Positions 8,553-16,710 of a stretch of 64,000 bases of DNA are shown here, one piece after another. This stretch comes from Sphingobacteriaceae bacterium (GTDB taxonomy: Bacteria; Bacteroidota; Bacteroidia; Sphingobacteriales; Sphingobacteriaceae): contig JACMJM010000044.1 of the NCBI GenBank assembly GCA_014380615.1, positions 62,001 through 126,000 of the forward strand, in the 5' to 3' direction. The translations under genes were made by a program, and so were the position numbers. Every line of letters starts with the position of its first letter. Within the stretch, counting starts at the first letter, position 1. The notes under the pieces were generated by a model. That model saw only the letters and a program-made list of their open reading frames with translations, was not told the origin of the DNA and ran no database searches.

Positions 8553-9326
8553 TTAAAAAATGTATCCTATGCGTATTCCGTTATACGAGCTTGTGCCAAA
8601 TTGGAAAACGTTATTCTTTTGGTCGCTGTTGTTGTTGCTTGTTGACCCGGTTTGCGTAACCGTAACGTCTTTGTAATTGGTTTGGCTAAAGCCCAGATTA
8701 AATTCTCCGCCTATAAAAAAGTGCTGTGATACATAAAAATCAAAGCCCGAAATCAGATTTAGTCCGTAACTGGTGTACGCGTATTCATCAGAAGATTGAA
8801 CACTTTGCAACACGTACGATGAGCCATTATTGTTATAGTTTGGTACATATACATAAGAATAGTTGCGCCATGCGCCTTTTATGGTGGTTTTTGTTTGCCC
8901 ATTTGTAATTTCCTGCTTCGACGATTTATCTGAGATAGCAAAATCAAAACCCATATACGGAGAAAGTCTTTTTGTTCCTTTGAAAAGTTTCTCAAGGCCC
9001 AGGCTCAATCCAAGAGTAGTGCTGCTTTTTTCGTCGCGATAAATGGTGGGCGAGCTTCCGTAAGGATTATTATCCTCTTCATCCGAGCTGATTCTATTAA
9101 TATTGAACCCGATACGAAGCGCGGTTTTTTCAGATACGAATTTCCTGAACTTGATTTGGTTAAGCGTATTTAAACTTAGTGCGCTAAAAGGATTAATGTT
9201 TAATTCTGTAGACCAGCTATTGCCAGAGGGTTTAAACGTACTGTTTTCTGAAGCATCATTGCTGCTTTGAGCATAAATAAACGACGTAGCAATACATGCC
9301 ACAAGTGTGAGTAAAATGTTTTTCAT
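8553..9326 (-). CDS. Outer-membrane beta-barrel protein
   Basis: An N-terminal signal peptide (MKNILLTLVACIATSFIYAQ) precedes alternating hydrophobic and polar strands, for example TALRIGFNINRIS, TTLGLSLGLEKLF and HFFIGGEFNLGFSQT. The protein ends in YNGIRIGYIF, whose terminal Phe is the expected barrel-assembly signal. At 257 residues it fits an 8- to 10-strand barrel of the OmpA/OmpW-like type common in Bacteroidota. It precedes the IPT/TIG lipoprotein on the same strand. It may be an anchor or partner for that lipoprotein, but no specific function can be assigned. Confidence 0.75.
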   Translation of the reverse strand: MKNILLTLVACIATSFIYAQSSNDASENSTFKPSGNSWSTELNINPFSALSLNTLNQIKFRKFVSEKTALRIGFNINRISSDEEDNNPYGSSPTIYRDEKSSTTLGLSLGLEKLFKGTKRLSPYMGFDFAISDKSSKQEITNGQTKTTIKGAWRNYSYVYVPNYNNNGSSYVLQSVQSSDEYAYTSYGLNLISGFDFYVSQHFFIGGEFNLGFSQTNYKDVTVTQTGSTSNNNSDQKNNVFQFGTSSYNGIRIGYIF

Positions 9327-9334
9327 ATTTTGTT

Positions 9335-9628
9335 TTAAAGTTTAGGCCGTGAAGGTAAATAAATCTTCAATATGCCAACAAAACCGTCGTCATTTCCTTT
9401 CGGAGATAACCGATGTTTTATATGAAGATTCTGATTTATGCTCTTTTTGATTGCCCTGGCCGGGCAATAACCTCCCGATTCGAATAAGGTACTCTGGGAT
9501 TTAAAAGAAGCAGCAGCTTGATTTTTGGGAAAGTAGAAAGCCTCAGACAGTGTTTTTCGATACGGCAATGGCTTTTCAGTTGCATAAAAAAACAAAACTA
9601 ATCCTAACTCTATTAGTAGTAACAGCAT
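9335..9628 (-). CDS. Possible small membrane-anchored hypothetical protein
   Basis: This 97-residue frame lies eight bases upstream of the beta-barrel gene on the same strand. It opens with one hydrophobic segment (LLLLIELGLVLFFYA) and continues as a polar, basic tail (KHRLSPKGNDDGFVGILKI). Codon use is compatible with coding. No family is recognised. It could be a small exported or membrane-anchored protein of the barrel/IPT operon, or merely an open stretch of leader. Homologues at the same position in related genomes would settle it. Confidence 0.35.
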   Translation of the reverse strand: MLLLLIELGLVLFFYATEKPLPYRKTLSEAFYFPKNQAAASFKSQSTLFESGGYCPARAIKKSINQNLHIKHRLSPKGNDDGFVGILKIYLPSRPKL

Positions 9629-9638
9629 GTTTTTAACT

Positions 9639-9670
9639 CATGACAGTGCATGACAGATTTTCCTCCTGTC
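9639..9670 (+). promoter_or_regulatory. Candidate operator upstream of rhaT
   Basis: CATGACAG occurs twice with an exact 10-base period (9639-9646 and 9649-9656), and an inverted half-site CTGTC follows at 9666-9670. The array lies about 50-80 bases before the rhaT start, just upstream of TATTTTTA (9676-9683), a near match to the Bacteroidota -7 element TAnnTTTG. The helical-turn spacing suggests a dimeric activator site. The regulator is not in the window. Confidence 0.4.
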
Positions 9671-9717
9671 TTTTCTATTTTTAACGCCTATTACTTAAAC
9701 AATTTAAACCTTTATAG

Positions 9718-10791
9718 ATGCAAGCAATATTTGGAGTAATTTTTCACTTTATCGGCGGTTTCGCTTCGGGTAGTTTCTACATTCCTTACAAAAAAGTTAA
9801 AGGCTGGGCCTGGGAAAGCTATTGGATTGTAGGCGGGATATTTTCCTGGTTAATCGTACCTCCTTTAGCGGCTTATCTAACGGTTCCGGGGTACGTAGAT
9901 ATTATTAAAAGCACCGATGGCGGTATTTTAGGATTAACCTACTTCTTTGGAATTTTGTGGGGTATTGGTGGTTTAACTTACGGGTTAGGCGTTCGATATT
10001 TGGGCGTTGCGCTGGGTAGTTCAATTATCCTGGGACTTTGCTCGGTATTCGGAGCCCTCATTCCTTCTATTTATTATGATTTTAATCCAACACCGGGCAA
10101 AGATTCATTTACTGATATTGTTAGCTCTGATTGGGGGCAAATGGTTCTTATCGGTATTGTGGTATGCGTAATCGGGATTATCCTTTGCGGTAAAGCCGGT
10201 TCGATGAAGGAGAAAGATTTAGCGGCAGAAAATAAAGCGAACAACACAGAGTTTAAAATCGGCTTAGGCTTATTTGTATCTATTGTATCGGGTGTTTTAA
10301 GCGCCTGTTTTGCCTTTGGTATCGATGCGGGTAAACAAATGGCCGAGCAGGCTAATTCCGTATGGCAGGCTGCCAATCCCGGACAAGGGAACTTCTTATA
10401 TTCTAACAATGTAACATATATTGTTATTCTATGGGGAGGTTTAACAACCAATCTTATTTGGTGCATGATCTTAAACGCCCGCAATAAAACGTTTTCAGAT
10501 TACGGAAATACTAAAACACCTCTATTAAGAAACTATTTATTCTCAGCTCTTGCCGGTACTACCTGGTTCTTGCAATTTTTCTTCTATGGGATGGGAGAAA
10601 GCAAACTGGGAAATGGTGCCAGTTCATGGATTCTGCATATGGCCTTTATTATTCTTGTCGCCAACTCTTGGGGTTTGGTATTGAATGAGTGGAAAGGTGT
10701 ACGCAAAGCCACTTTTTCAACGGTTATAGCAGGGATCGTTACAATTATCTTGTCAATTTTAATAGTTGGCTACGGTAATTCTTTAAAATAA
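9718..10791 (+). CDS. rhaT: L-rhamnose/proton symporter RhaT
   Basis: This inner-membrane transporter imports L-rhamnose with protons. The 357 residues form about ten hydrophobic helices (for example FGVIFHFIGGFASGSFYIPY, YFFGILWGIGGLTYGLGVRY and FSALAGTTWFLQFFFYGMGE). The conserved GGFASGSFYIPYKKVKGWAWE and GKLGNGASSW-like segments match the RhaT family (E. coli RhaT is 344 residues). It opens a rhamnose operon and is followed 18 bases later by the aldolase-dehydrogenase gene. A direct-repeat array upstream is a possible operator. The identification is strong because both the sequence and the catabolic context agree. Confidence 0.93.
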   Translation: MQAIFGVIFHFIGGFASGSFYIPYKKVKGWAWESYWIVGGIFSWLIVPPLAAYLTVPGYVDIIKSTDGGILGLTYFFGILWGIGGLTYGLGVRYLGVALGSSIILGLCSVFGALIPSIYYDFNPTPGKDSFTDIVSSDWGQMVLIGIVVCVIGIILCGKAGSMKEKDLAAENKANNTEFKIGLGLFVSIVSGVLSACFAFGIDAGKQMAEQANSVWQAANPGQGNFLYSNNVTYIVILWGGLTTNLIWCMILNARNKTFSDYGNTKTPLLRNYLFSALAGTTWFLQFFFYGMGESKLGNGASSWILHMAFIILVANSWGLVLNEWKGVRKATFSTVIAGIVTIILSILIVGYGNSLK

Positions 10792-10809
10792 AAAAGTAAA
10801 ATAAATTAT

Positions 10810-12930
10810 ATGTCTGTAGAAACAACAAAGTTCAAACACGTTAGCTATCTGTGGGATGATGCTAAAGCAGCGGAACTTGCCGGTGATGAAGTCGGATTAT
10901 TAATATATCGCTCTAATTTATTAGGAGCTGATTTGCGCCTAACAAACTACGGCGGTGGAAACACCTCCTGCAAAGCGATGGCAAAAGACCCTTTAACGGG
11001 TCAGGAAACTGAAGTTATGTGGATTAAAGGCTCTGGTGGGGATATCGGAACTTTAAAACGCAGCGGACTTGCCGCTTTATATGTTGATCGCTTACGTAGC
11101 TTAAAAAATGTATATCGTGGTATCGAGCATGAAGATGAGATGGTTGAACTTTTCAATCATTGTATTTATGATCTTGCCTCAAAAGCTCCGTCTATCGATA
11201 CTCCTTTACATGGGTTTTTACCATTTAAACATATCGATCACCTTCATCCGGATGCGGCTATCGCGATTGCGGCAGCAAAAGACGGTAAAAAAATAACCCA
11301 TGAGCTGTTTGGCGGAACTATCGGATGGGTAGAATGGCAAAAGCCAGGTTTTGATCTTGGCCTTCAGTTAAAGCAGTGCCTTGACGAAAATCCGGGAATC
11401 CGTGGTATTATGCTGGGTTCTCATGGTTTATTTACCTGGGGCGACACAGCTTACGAAAGCTATATGAATACCCTTGAGGTGATCGAAAGATGCGCTCAGT
11501 ACCTGGAAGAAAGTTACGGTAAAAAGGGCCCTGTTTTTGGCGGACAAAAAATTCAAAGCCTTGCGGAAGATAGCCGTAAAAAGCAAGCCGCCGCAATAGC
11601 GCCTATACTTCGTGGTTTTTGCTCAAGCGAAAGACACATGATCGGCCATTTTACAGACGATTCTCGTGTACTTGAATTTATAAATTCTAATGATCTCGAC
11701 AGATTGGCTCCTCTTGGCACCAGTTGTCCCGATCACTTTTTGCGTACTAAAATCAGTCCTTTAGTATTGGATCTTACTCCCGATGCCGATCTTTCTGATG
11801 TTGCTTCATTAAAAGGGAAGTTAGCACCTAAATTTGAAGCCTACCGCAAAATGTACAGCGAGTACTACGAAACTTGTAAGCACTCCAACAGCCCGGCGAT
11901 TCGCGACGCTAACCCGGTTATAATTTTATATCCTGGTGTTGGAATGTTCGCTTTTTCTAAAGACAAACAAACTGCACGTGTTGCCGCTGAGTTTTATACA
12001 AACGCGATTAATGTAATGAAAGGCGCGGAAGCGATTTCTGAGTATACATCATTACCCCGTCAGGAAGCATTTAATATCGAGTACTGGTTATTAGAAGAGG
12101 CAAAACTTCAGCGTATGCCAAAACCAAAAGCCTTATCGGGTAAAATCGCCCTGGTAACAGGAAGTGCTGGTGGCATAGGTAAAGCTATCGCGAAAAAGTT
12201 TGTGGAAGAAGGTGCCGTAGTTATTTTAAACGACATGAATGTAGAGCGTTTAGAAAGTGCTGGCGAAGACTTCAAAAAACAATATGGTAAAGATTCTTAC
12301 ACCACAGCAGCACTTGATGTAACAAACGCTGCTCAAATTCAGGAGGCTTTAGAAACTGCTGCCCTGGCTTTCGGAGGTATTGATATTGTGGTTAATAATG
12401 CTGGTTTATCAATTTCTAAATCCATCGGCGACCATACCGAAAAAGATTGGGATTTGTTATACGACGTATTAGTTAAGGGCCAGTTCTTTGTTACTCAGGC
12501 AGCCGTTGCAACCATGCAAAAGCAAGGTGTTGGGGGCGACGTTATCAATATTGTAAGTAAAAACGCTCTCGTAAGCGGACCAAATAATGCCGGTTACGGA
12601 AGTGCTAAAGCTGCTCAGTTACATTTAAGCAGGTTAAACGCTGCCGAACTCGGCGCTGATAAAATCCGTGTAAACGTAGTAAACCCCGATGCTGTTATCA
12701 GCGATAGTAATATTTGGGCTGGGGGCTGGGCCGAAGGCCGTGCCAAAGCTTACGGAATTACCGTAGCGGAGCTGCCTGCATATTATGCAAAGCGTACTCT
12801 GTTAAATGAAATTATTTTACCAGACGACATTGCTAATGCTTGTTTCGCTTTCGCGGGAGGCTTACTCAACAAATCTACCGGTAACGTGCTGAACGTTGAT
12901 GGTGGTGTTGCGATGGGATTTGTAAGATAG
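10810..12930 (+). CDS. Bifunctional rhamnulose-1-phosphate aldolase / L-lactaldehyde dehydrogenase
   Basis: The N-terminal half (about 20-420) is a class II aldolase domain that cleaves L-rhamnulose-1-phosphate to DHAP and L-lactaldehyde. Metal-site sequences include TPLHGFLPFKHIDHLHPDA and GSHGLFTWG. The C-terminal half (about 435-706) is a short-chain dehydrogenase with the nucleotide-binding TGSAGGIG near 450, NNAG near 529 and the YxxxK catalytic pair (GYGSAK) near 595. Fusions of this kind (RhaE-RhaW type) are known in rhamnose regulons, where the dehydrogenase oxidises lactaldehyde to lactate. The lutABC genes downstream fit lactate as product. The 706-residue length matches the full fusion. 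Confidence 0.93.
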   Translation: MSVETTKFKHVSYLWDDAKAAELAGDEVGLLIYRSNLLGADLRLTNYGGGNTSCKAMAKDPLTGQETEVMWIKGSGGDIGTLKRSGLAALYVDRLRSLKNVYRGIEHEDEMVELFNHCIYDLASKAPSIDTPLHGFLPFKHIDHLHPDAAIAIAAAKDGKKITHELFGGTIGWVEWQKPGFDLGLQLKQCLDENPGIRGIMLGSHGLFTWGDTAYESYMNTLEVIERCAQYLEESYGKKGPVFGGQKIQSLAEDSRKKQAAAIAPILRGFCSSERHMIGHFTDDSRVLEFINSNDLDRLAPLGTSCPDHFLRTKISPLVLDLTPDADLSDVASLKGKLAPKFEAYRKMYSEYYETCKHSNSPAIRDANPVIILYPGVGMFAFSKDKQTARVAAEFYTNAINVMKGAEAISEYTSLPRQEAFNIEYWLLEEAKLQRMPKPKALSGKIALVTGSAGGIGKAIAKKFVEEGAVVILNDMNVERLESAGEDFKKQYGKDSYTTAALDVTNAAQIQEALETAALAFGGIDIVVNNAGLSISKSIGDHTEKDWDLLYDVLVKGQFFVTQAAVATMQKQGVGGDVINIVSKNALVSGPNNAGYGSAKAAQLHLSRLNAAELGADKIRVNVVNPDAVISDSNIWAGGWAEGRAKAYGITVAELPAYYAKRTLLNEIILPDDIANACFAFAGGLLNKSTGNVLNVDGGVAMGFVR

Positions 12931-12933
12931 CTT

Positions 12934-13076
12934 TAAGTCGGAATTAAGAAGTCGGGAAGTGCGAAAGTACATCCCGATTCAAATCATACTTTCCGACTTG
13001 AATTATATTTAATTTTGGCGTTTATTAATCAAATAGACTTCCGGTCTTTCGGTCTTCCCGATCTCCGGACTTAATA
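12934..13076 (+). repeat. Spacer repeat between aldolase and isomerase genes
   Basis: The 153-base gap contains AAGTCGGAA (12935-12943 region) with its perfect complement TTCCGACTT near 12990, plus degenerate GTCGGGAAGT / ACTTCCGGTCTTTCGG units. It appears to be a decayed palindromic intergenic repeat rather than a gene. No promoter or terminator with a T-tract was seen. Confidence 0.5.
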
Positions 13077-13083
13077 ATTAACC

Positions 13084-14358
13084 ATGAGACTCGAAAAATA
13101 TCAGATAGAAGAGCATAACGCTAAGCTTGCTCAGCAACACAAAAGAAAATTCGAATTCCTTGCGCAAGATGTTCAAGGCGTAGAAGAGATCATCCAAAAA
13201 TTAATCAAGTTCCAGATAGCTATTCCAAGCTGGGCTTTGGGTACAGGTGGCACTCGTTTCGGCCGATTCTCTGGCGGCGGCGAACCTCGCAATCTAGAAG
13301 AAAAAATGGGAGACATTGGCTTACTTCACCAATTGAACCAATCAAGCGGAGCCATCTCTTTACATATTCCTTGGGATATCCCTGAAAACGCTGCCGCAAC
13401 AAAGGCTCTTGCCGCACAATACGGAATTAAATTCGACGCGGTAAATTCAAATACTTTTCAGGATCAGCCAAATCAGCAGCATAGCTACAAATTCGGCTCG
13501 CTGCACCACGTTGATAAAGCGGTGCGTAAACAAGCTATCGAGCATAATATTGAAGTAATCCGCCAGGGTGTTGAGCTGGGTTCCGATTCATTAACCGTAT
13601 GGTTGGCAGACGGATCAAGTTTTCCCGGGCAATTAAACTTCCGCAAAGCATTTAACAATACGCTTGAAAGCTTGCAGGAAATTTATGCGGCACTTCCTGA
13701 TAACTGGAAAGTGTTTGTAGAGTATAAAGCATTCGAACCTAATTTCTACTCAATGTCCGTGGGAGATTGGGGTCAATCATTACTTTATGCTAATAAATTA
13801 GGCTCCAAGGCTTATACTTTGGTTGATTTGGGCCACCACTTACCAAATGCCAATATCGAGCAAATCGTTTCTTTATTGTTAAACGAAGGTAAATTAGGCG
13901 GTTTCCATTTCAACGATTCCAAATACGGCGATGATGATTTAACTACCGGAAGTATTAAACCTTACCAGCTATTCTTAATTTTTAACGAGTTGGTTGAAGG
14001 TATGGATGCTAAAGGAATGGATCACGCAACCGGCTTAGGCTGGATGATTGATGCCTCTCATAATATCAAAGATCCTTTAGAAGATTTATTACAGTCAGTG
14101 GAAGCGATTATGATGGCTTACACCCAGGCACTAATGGTTGATAAAAAAGCCCTTGAGCAGGCTCGTCAGGAAAATGATGTAGTTCGTTGCCAGGAAATTC
14201 TTCAAAACGCCTTCCGTACAGATGTTCGTGCAATTGTCGCCGAAGCCAGACTCCGTTCTAACGCAGCACTTAATCCGGTTCAATTATATCGCGATTTAAA
14301 AGTACGCGAAAAGCTTGTAGGTGAAAGAGGGTTAAAAACAGTAGCTACCGGCTTATAA
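13084..14358 (+). CDS. rhaI: L-rhamnose isomerase, RhaI type (TIM-barrel sugar isomerase)
   Basis: This enzyme converts L-rhamnose to L-rhamnulose. The 424-residue protein belongs to the xylose-isomerase-like TIM-barrel class (Pseudomonas stutzeri RhaI type), not the E. coli RhaA family. Metal-ligand positions are visible as Glu in VFVEYKAFEP (about 212), Asp in TLVDLGHH (about 249), His in GGFHFNDSKYGDDD (about 276) and Asp in GWMIDASH (about 322). The N-terminal IPSWALGTGGTRFGRF segment is also typical. It sits third in the operon, after a repeat-filled spacer. Rhamnose specificity is supported by flanking rhaT, the aldolase and the kinase. Confidence 0.92.
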   Translation: MRLEKYQIEEHNAKLAQQHKRKFEFLAQDVQGVEEIIQKLIKFQIAIPSWALGTGGTRFGRFSGGGEPRNLEEKMGDIGLLHQLNQSSGAISLHIPWDIPENAAATKALAAQYGIKFDAVNSNTFQDQPNQQHSYKFGSLHHVDKAVRKQAIEHNIEVIRQGVELGSDSLTVWLADGSSFPGQLNFRKAFNNTLESLQEIYAALPDNWKVFVEYKAFEPNFYSMSVGDWGQSLLYANKLGSKAYTLVDLGHHLPNANIEQIVSLLLNEGKLGGFHFNDSKYGDDDLTTGSIKPYQLFLIFNELVEGMDAKGMDHATGLGWMIDASHNIKDPLEDLLQSVEAIMMAYTQALMVDKKALEQARQENDVVRCQEILQNAFRTDVRAIVAEARLRSNAALNPVQLYRDLKVREKLVGERGLKTVATGL

Positions 14359-14365
14359 GGCAGAT

Positions 14366-14494
14366 CTGAGATATGAGATGTTGGATTTGAGATTCAAATC
14401 GTGTTTCATAACTCTTGTTATATGATATGAGTGTAAGATATGAGAGTTAGGCTTGTCCCGATTCTCATATCTTATCCCTCACATCTCACATCTA
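14366..14494 (+). repeat. Palindromic ATATGAGA-type spacer repeat
   Basis: TAAGATATGAGA (14434-14445) pairs perfectly with TCTCATATCTTA (14463-14474). Outer copies (AGATATGAGATG near 14370 and CATCTCACATCT near 14481) extend the symmetry. This fills the rhaI-rhaB gap and extends the kinase frame artificially upstream of its true start at 14501. Confidence 0.6.
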
Positions 14495-14500
14495 ATAAAA

Positions 14501-15892
14501 ATGAGTAAGATTCCAGTTATAGCGGTATTCGACATAGGAAAAACCAACAAGAAAATTTTCTTTTTCGACGAGCAGTATAAGATAGTTCAGGAACGTACAT
14601 CGCGTTTCGACGAGACTGTAGATGAGGATGGAGATCCCTGTGAGGATTTGCAAAACTTAACTTCATGGATTACAAAAACACTTGACGAGGTAGTTACTTC
14701 GGAAGAGTTTGAAGTAAAAGGGATTAATTTTTCTGCTTATGGTGCCAGCTTTGTTCATTTGGATGAGAACGGAAACCCGATCGGCCATCTTTACAACTAT
14801 TTAAAATCTTTCCCTGAAGATTTAAAAGACAAGTTTTACAGTCAATACGGTGGAGAGTTAAAGGTTTCAACAGAAACCGCATCGCCGGTGCTGGGTAATT
14901 TAAACTCAGGAATGCAGCTGTATCGGCTAAAACACCAAAAGCCTGAAGTTTTCAGTAAAATCAAGTACTCTCTTCATCTTCCGCAATATCTTAGTTTCTT
15001 AATCACCGGTAAATATTTTAGTGATATCACCAGTGTAGGATGCCATACAAACTTATGGGATTTTAAAAATCACGATTACCATACCTGGGTAAAAGAAGAA
15101 GGTATTGCCGATAAACTTGCGCCTTTACATCCTTCAGATTCTGCCGTTGAAGTAGAAATCGATTCCCGGAAATATTCGGTAGGTATTGGTCTGCATGATA
15201 GTTCAGCTGCCTTAATTCCGTTCTTTATAAGCTTCCACGAACCTTTTGTGTTAATTTCTACAGGTACCTGGTGTGTTACTTTAAATCCCTTCAATGAGAT
15301 TCCCTTAACCAGCGAAGAACTTAAGAGCGATTGCCTAAGCTATATCAGCTACAAAGGTAAACCAGTTAAAGCTTCCAGGTTATTTGCCGGAAATGAACAC
15401 GAACAAGAGTCTAAGCGTATTGCCGAACATTTTAATAAGCCTGAAGATTTCTATAAAAGCGTTAAATACAATTCCATTACTATTAACAAACTTCATGGGA
15501 ATGCCAGGGTTGCGGGTTCTGCGGCTAATTGGGATAACTTAGCCAGTTCTGGTTTCGATAAAAGAGAGCTGTCTTCATTTTCAGATTCGGATGAAGCGTA
15601 CCACCAATTAATGATTGATCTGGTAAATCTTCAAAGAATAGCAACTAATATGGTGGTGAAAAATACGGGTGTAAAACGTATTTTTGTCGACGGTGGATTC
15701 AGTAATAACGTAATTTATATGCAATTACTTGCAGCCGCTTTCCCGGATATGGAAGTATTTGCGGCATCTGTTGCTCAGGCTACATCACTTGGTGCTGCTT
15801 TAGCGATACATAAACACTGGAATACTCAATCATTGCCAACAAATATTATAGATTTAAAATTTTATTCAGCTTCACAGGAAATAGAAATATGA
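14501..15892 (+). CDS. rhaB: FGGY-family carbohydrate kinase, probable L-rhamnulokinase
   Basis: This enzyme phosphorylates L-rhamnulose to L-rhamnulose-1-phosphate, the substrate of the aldolase encoded upstream. The start at 14501 (MSKIPVIAVFDIGKTNKK) gives 463 residues. A longer frame from TTG at 14453 reads only repeat sequence. The N-terminal phosphate-binding loop FDIGKTNKK, the STGTWCVTLNPF segment (second nucleotide-binding motif) and the C-terminal FVDGGFSNN...ASVAQATSLGAAL motif are FGGY hallmarks. Sequence alone does not separate rhamnulokinase from related fuculo- or xylulokinases; the operon does. The stop overlaps the lutA start (ATGA), implying translational coupling. Confidence 0.85.
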   Translation: MSKIPVIAVFDIGKTNKKIFFFDEQYKIVQERTSRFDETVDEDGDPCEDLQNLTSWITKTLDEVVTSEEFEVKGINFSAYGASFVHLDENGNPIGHLYNYLKSFPEDLKDKFYSQYGGELKVSTETASPVLGNLNSGMQLYRLKHQKPEVFSKIKYSLHLPQYLSFLITGKYFSDITSVGCHTNLWDFKNHDYHTWVKEEGIADKLAPLHPSDSAVEVEIDSRKYSVGIGLHDSSAALIPFFISFHEPFVLISTGTWCVTLNPFNEIPLTSEELKSDCLSYISYKGKPVKASRLFAGNEHEQESKRIAEHFNKPEDFYKSVKYNSITINKLHGNARVAGSAANWDNLASSGFDKRELSSFSDSDEAYHQLMIDLVNLQRIATNMVVKNTGVKRIFVDGGFSNNVIYMQLLAAAFPDMEVFAASVAQATSLGAALAIHKHWNTQSLPTNIIDLKFYSASQEIEI

Positions 15893-16632
15893 GAGTCGGG
15901 TTATTTATACCCTGTTATGTAGATCAGTTTTATCCTAATGCCGCTATTGCTACGCTCCAGCTACTCGAAAAGTTTGGTGTTGATGTAGTGTTTCCCAAAA
16001 AACAAACCTGTTGCGGTCAGCCAATGGCCAATTCAGGTTTTTCGCATTTATCATCAGAGTGCGACGAGCTTTTTGTAGAGAATTTTTCAGAATTTGATTA
16101 TATCGTCTGTCCCTCTGGAAGCTGTGTGTTGCATATCAAAGATCATTTGCACTCCGCAAAATCTCCCGATAAGGCGAAAGCGATACGGAAAAAGGTATTT
16201 GAATTGGTTGAGTTCCTAACGGATATTCTTGAGATAAAAGAGCTAAAAGCTAAGTTCCCTTTTAAAGTAGGCATTCATCAAAGCTGTCATGGGCAACGCG
16301 GATTAAAGCTTTCGCAAATGAGCGAACTTGTTGCTCCTAAGTTTTCAAAACCCGAAACGTTACTCAAAATGGTTGATGGACTAGAATTGATCAATCTAAC
16401 ACGTGTGGACGAATGCTGCGGCTTTGGCGGTACTTTTTGTGTTGCCGAAGAGGCTGTTTCTTCTAAAATGGGCAAGGATAGAGTGGCAGATCATATTCAA
16501 AACGGTGCCGAATACATTACGGGAGCAGATTTATCCTGCCTAATGCACATGGAAGGGATTTTAAAAAGGCAGAAAAGCAATGTCAAAGTAATTCATATCG
16601 CCGAGATTTTAAACGCTGACCCCAACCCCTAA
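15889..16632 (+). CDS. lutA: LutA/YkgE-type L-lactate oxidation iron-sulfur protein
   Basis: This is one subunit of the LutABC complex that oxidises L-lactate to pyruvate. The 247-residue protein carries two CCG-type cysteine motifs of the heterodisulfide-reductase family: CCGQPMANSG near residue 41 and ECCGFGGTFCV near residue 175. Further family sequence is VCPSGSCVLHIKDH and HQSCHGQRGLK. The start overlaps rhaB by four bases. The last residues (NADPNP) and the stop are encoded inside a CCCCT-AA-AGGGG palindromic repeat. Placement right after rhamnose genes fits consumption of lactate formed from lactaldehyde. Confidence 0.92.
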   Translation: MRVGLFIPCYVDQFYPNAAIATLQLLEKFGVDVVFPKKQTCCGQPMANSGFSHLSSECDELFVENFSEFDYIVCPSGSCVLHIKDHLHSAKSPDKAKAIRKKVFELVEFLTDILEIKELKAKFPFKVGIHQSCHGQRGLKLSQMSELVAPKFSKPETLLKMVDGLELINLTRVDECCGFGGTFCVAEEAVSSKMGKDRVADHIQNGAEYITGADLSCLMHMEGILKRQKSNVKVIHIAEILNADPNP

Positions 16633-16710
16633 AGGGGCTATATATGCTATGATAAAAGAAACTTCTAATAAAAGCAAGGGAAAGTCCCCTTCAGGGGATT
16701 CAGGGGCCGA
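16620..16710 (+). repeat. Split palindromic repeat at the lutA-lutB junction
   Basis: CCCCT-AA-AGGGG (16626-16637) and TCCCCT-TC-AGGGGA (16685-16698), followed by TTCAGGGG, are the two ends of a familiar Bacteroidota spacer repeat. The first end supplies the lutA stop codon; the second is translated as part of the lutB N-terminus. Confidence 0.6.

Noticed and set aside
8372..8659. Plus-strand open frame of 95 codons
   Set aside because: It lies opposite the IPT/TIG lipoprotein and beta-barrel genes and shows no protein-like features.
10074..10484. Minus-strand open frame of 136 codons inside rhaT
   Set aside because: It is the antisense shadow of a clearly coding membrane protein.
14453..14500. 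N-terminal extension of the rhamnulokinase
   Set aside because: It begins at TTG and reads through a palindromic repeat; MSKIPVIAVFDIGKTNKK at 14501 is the family start.
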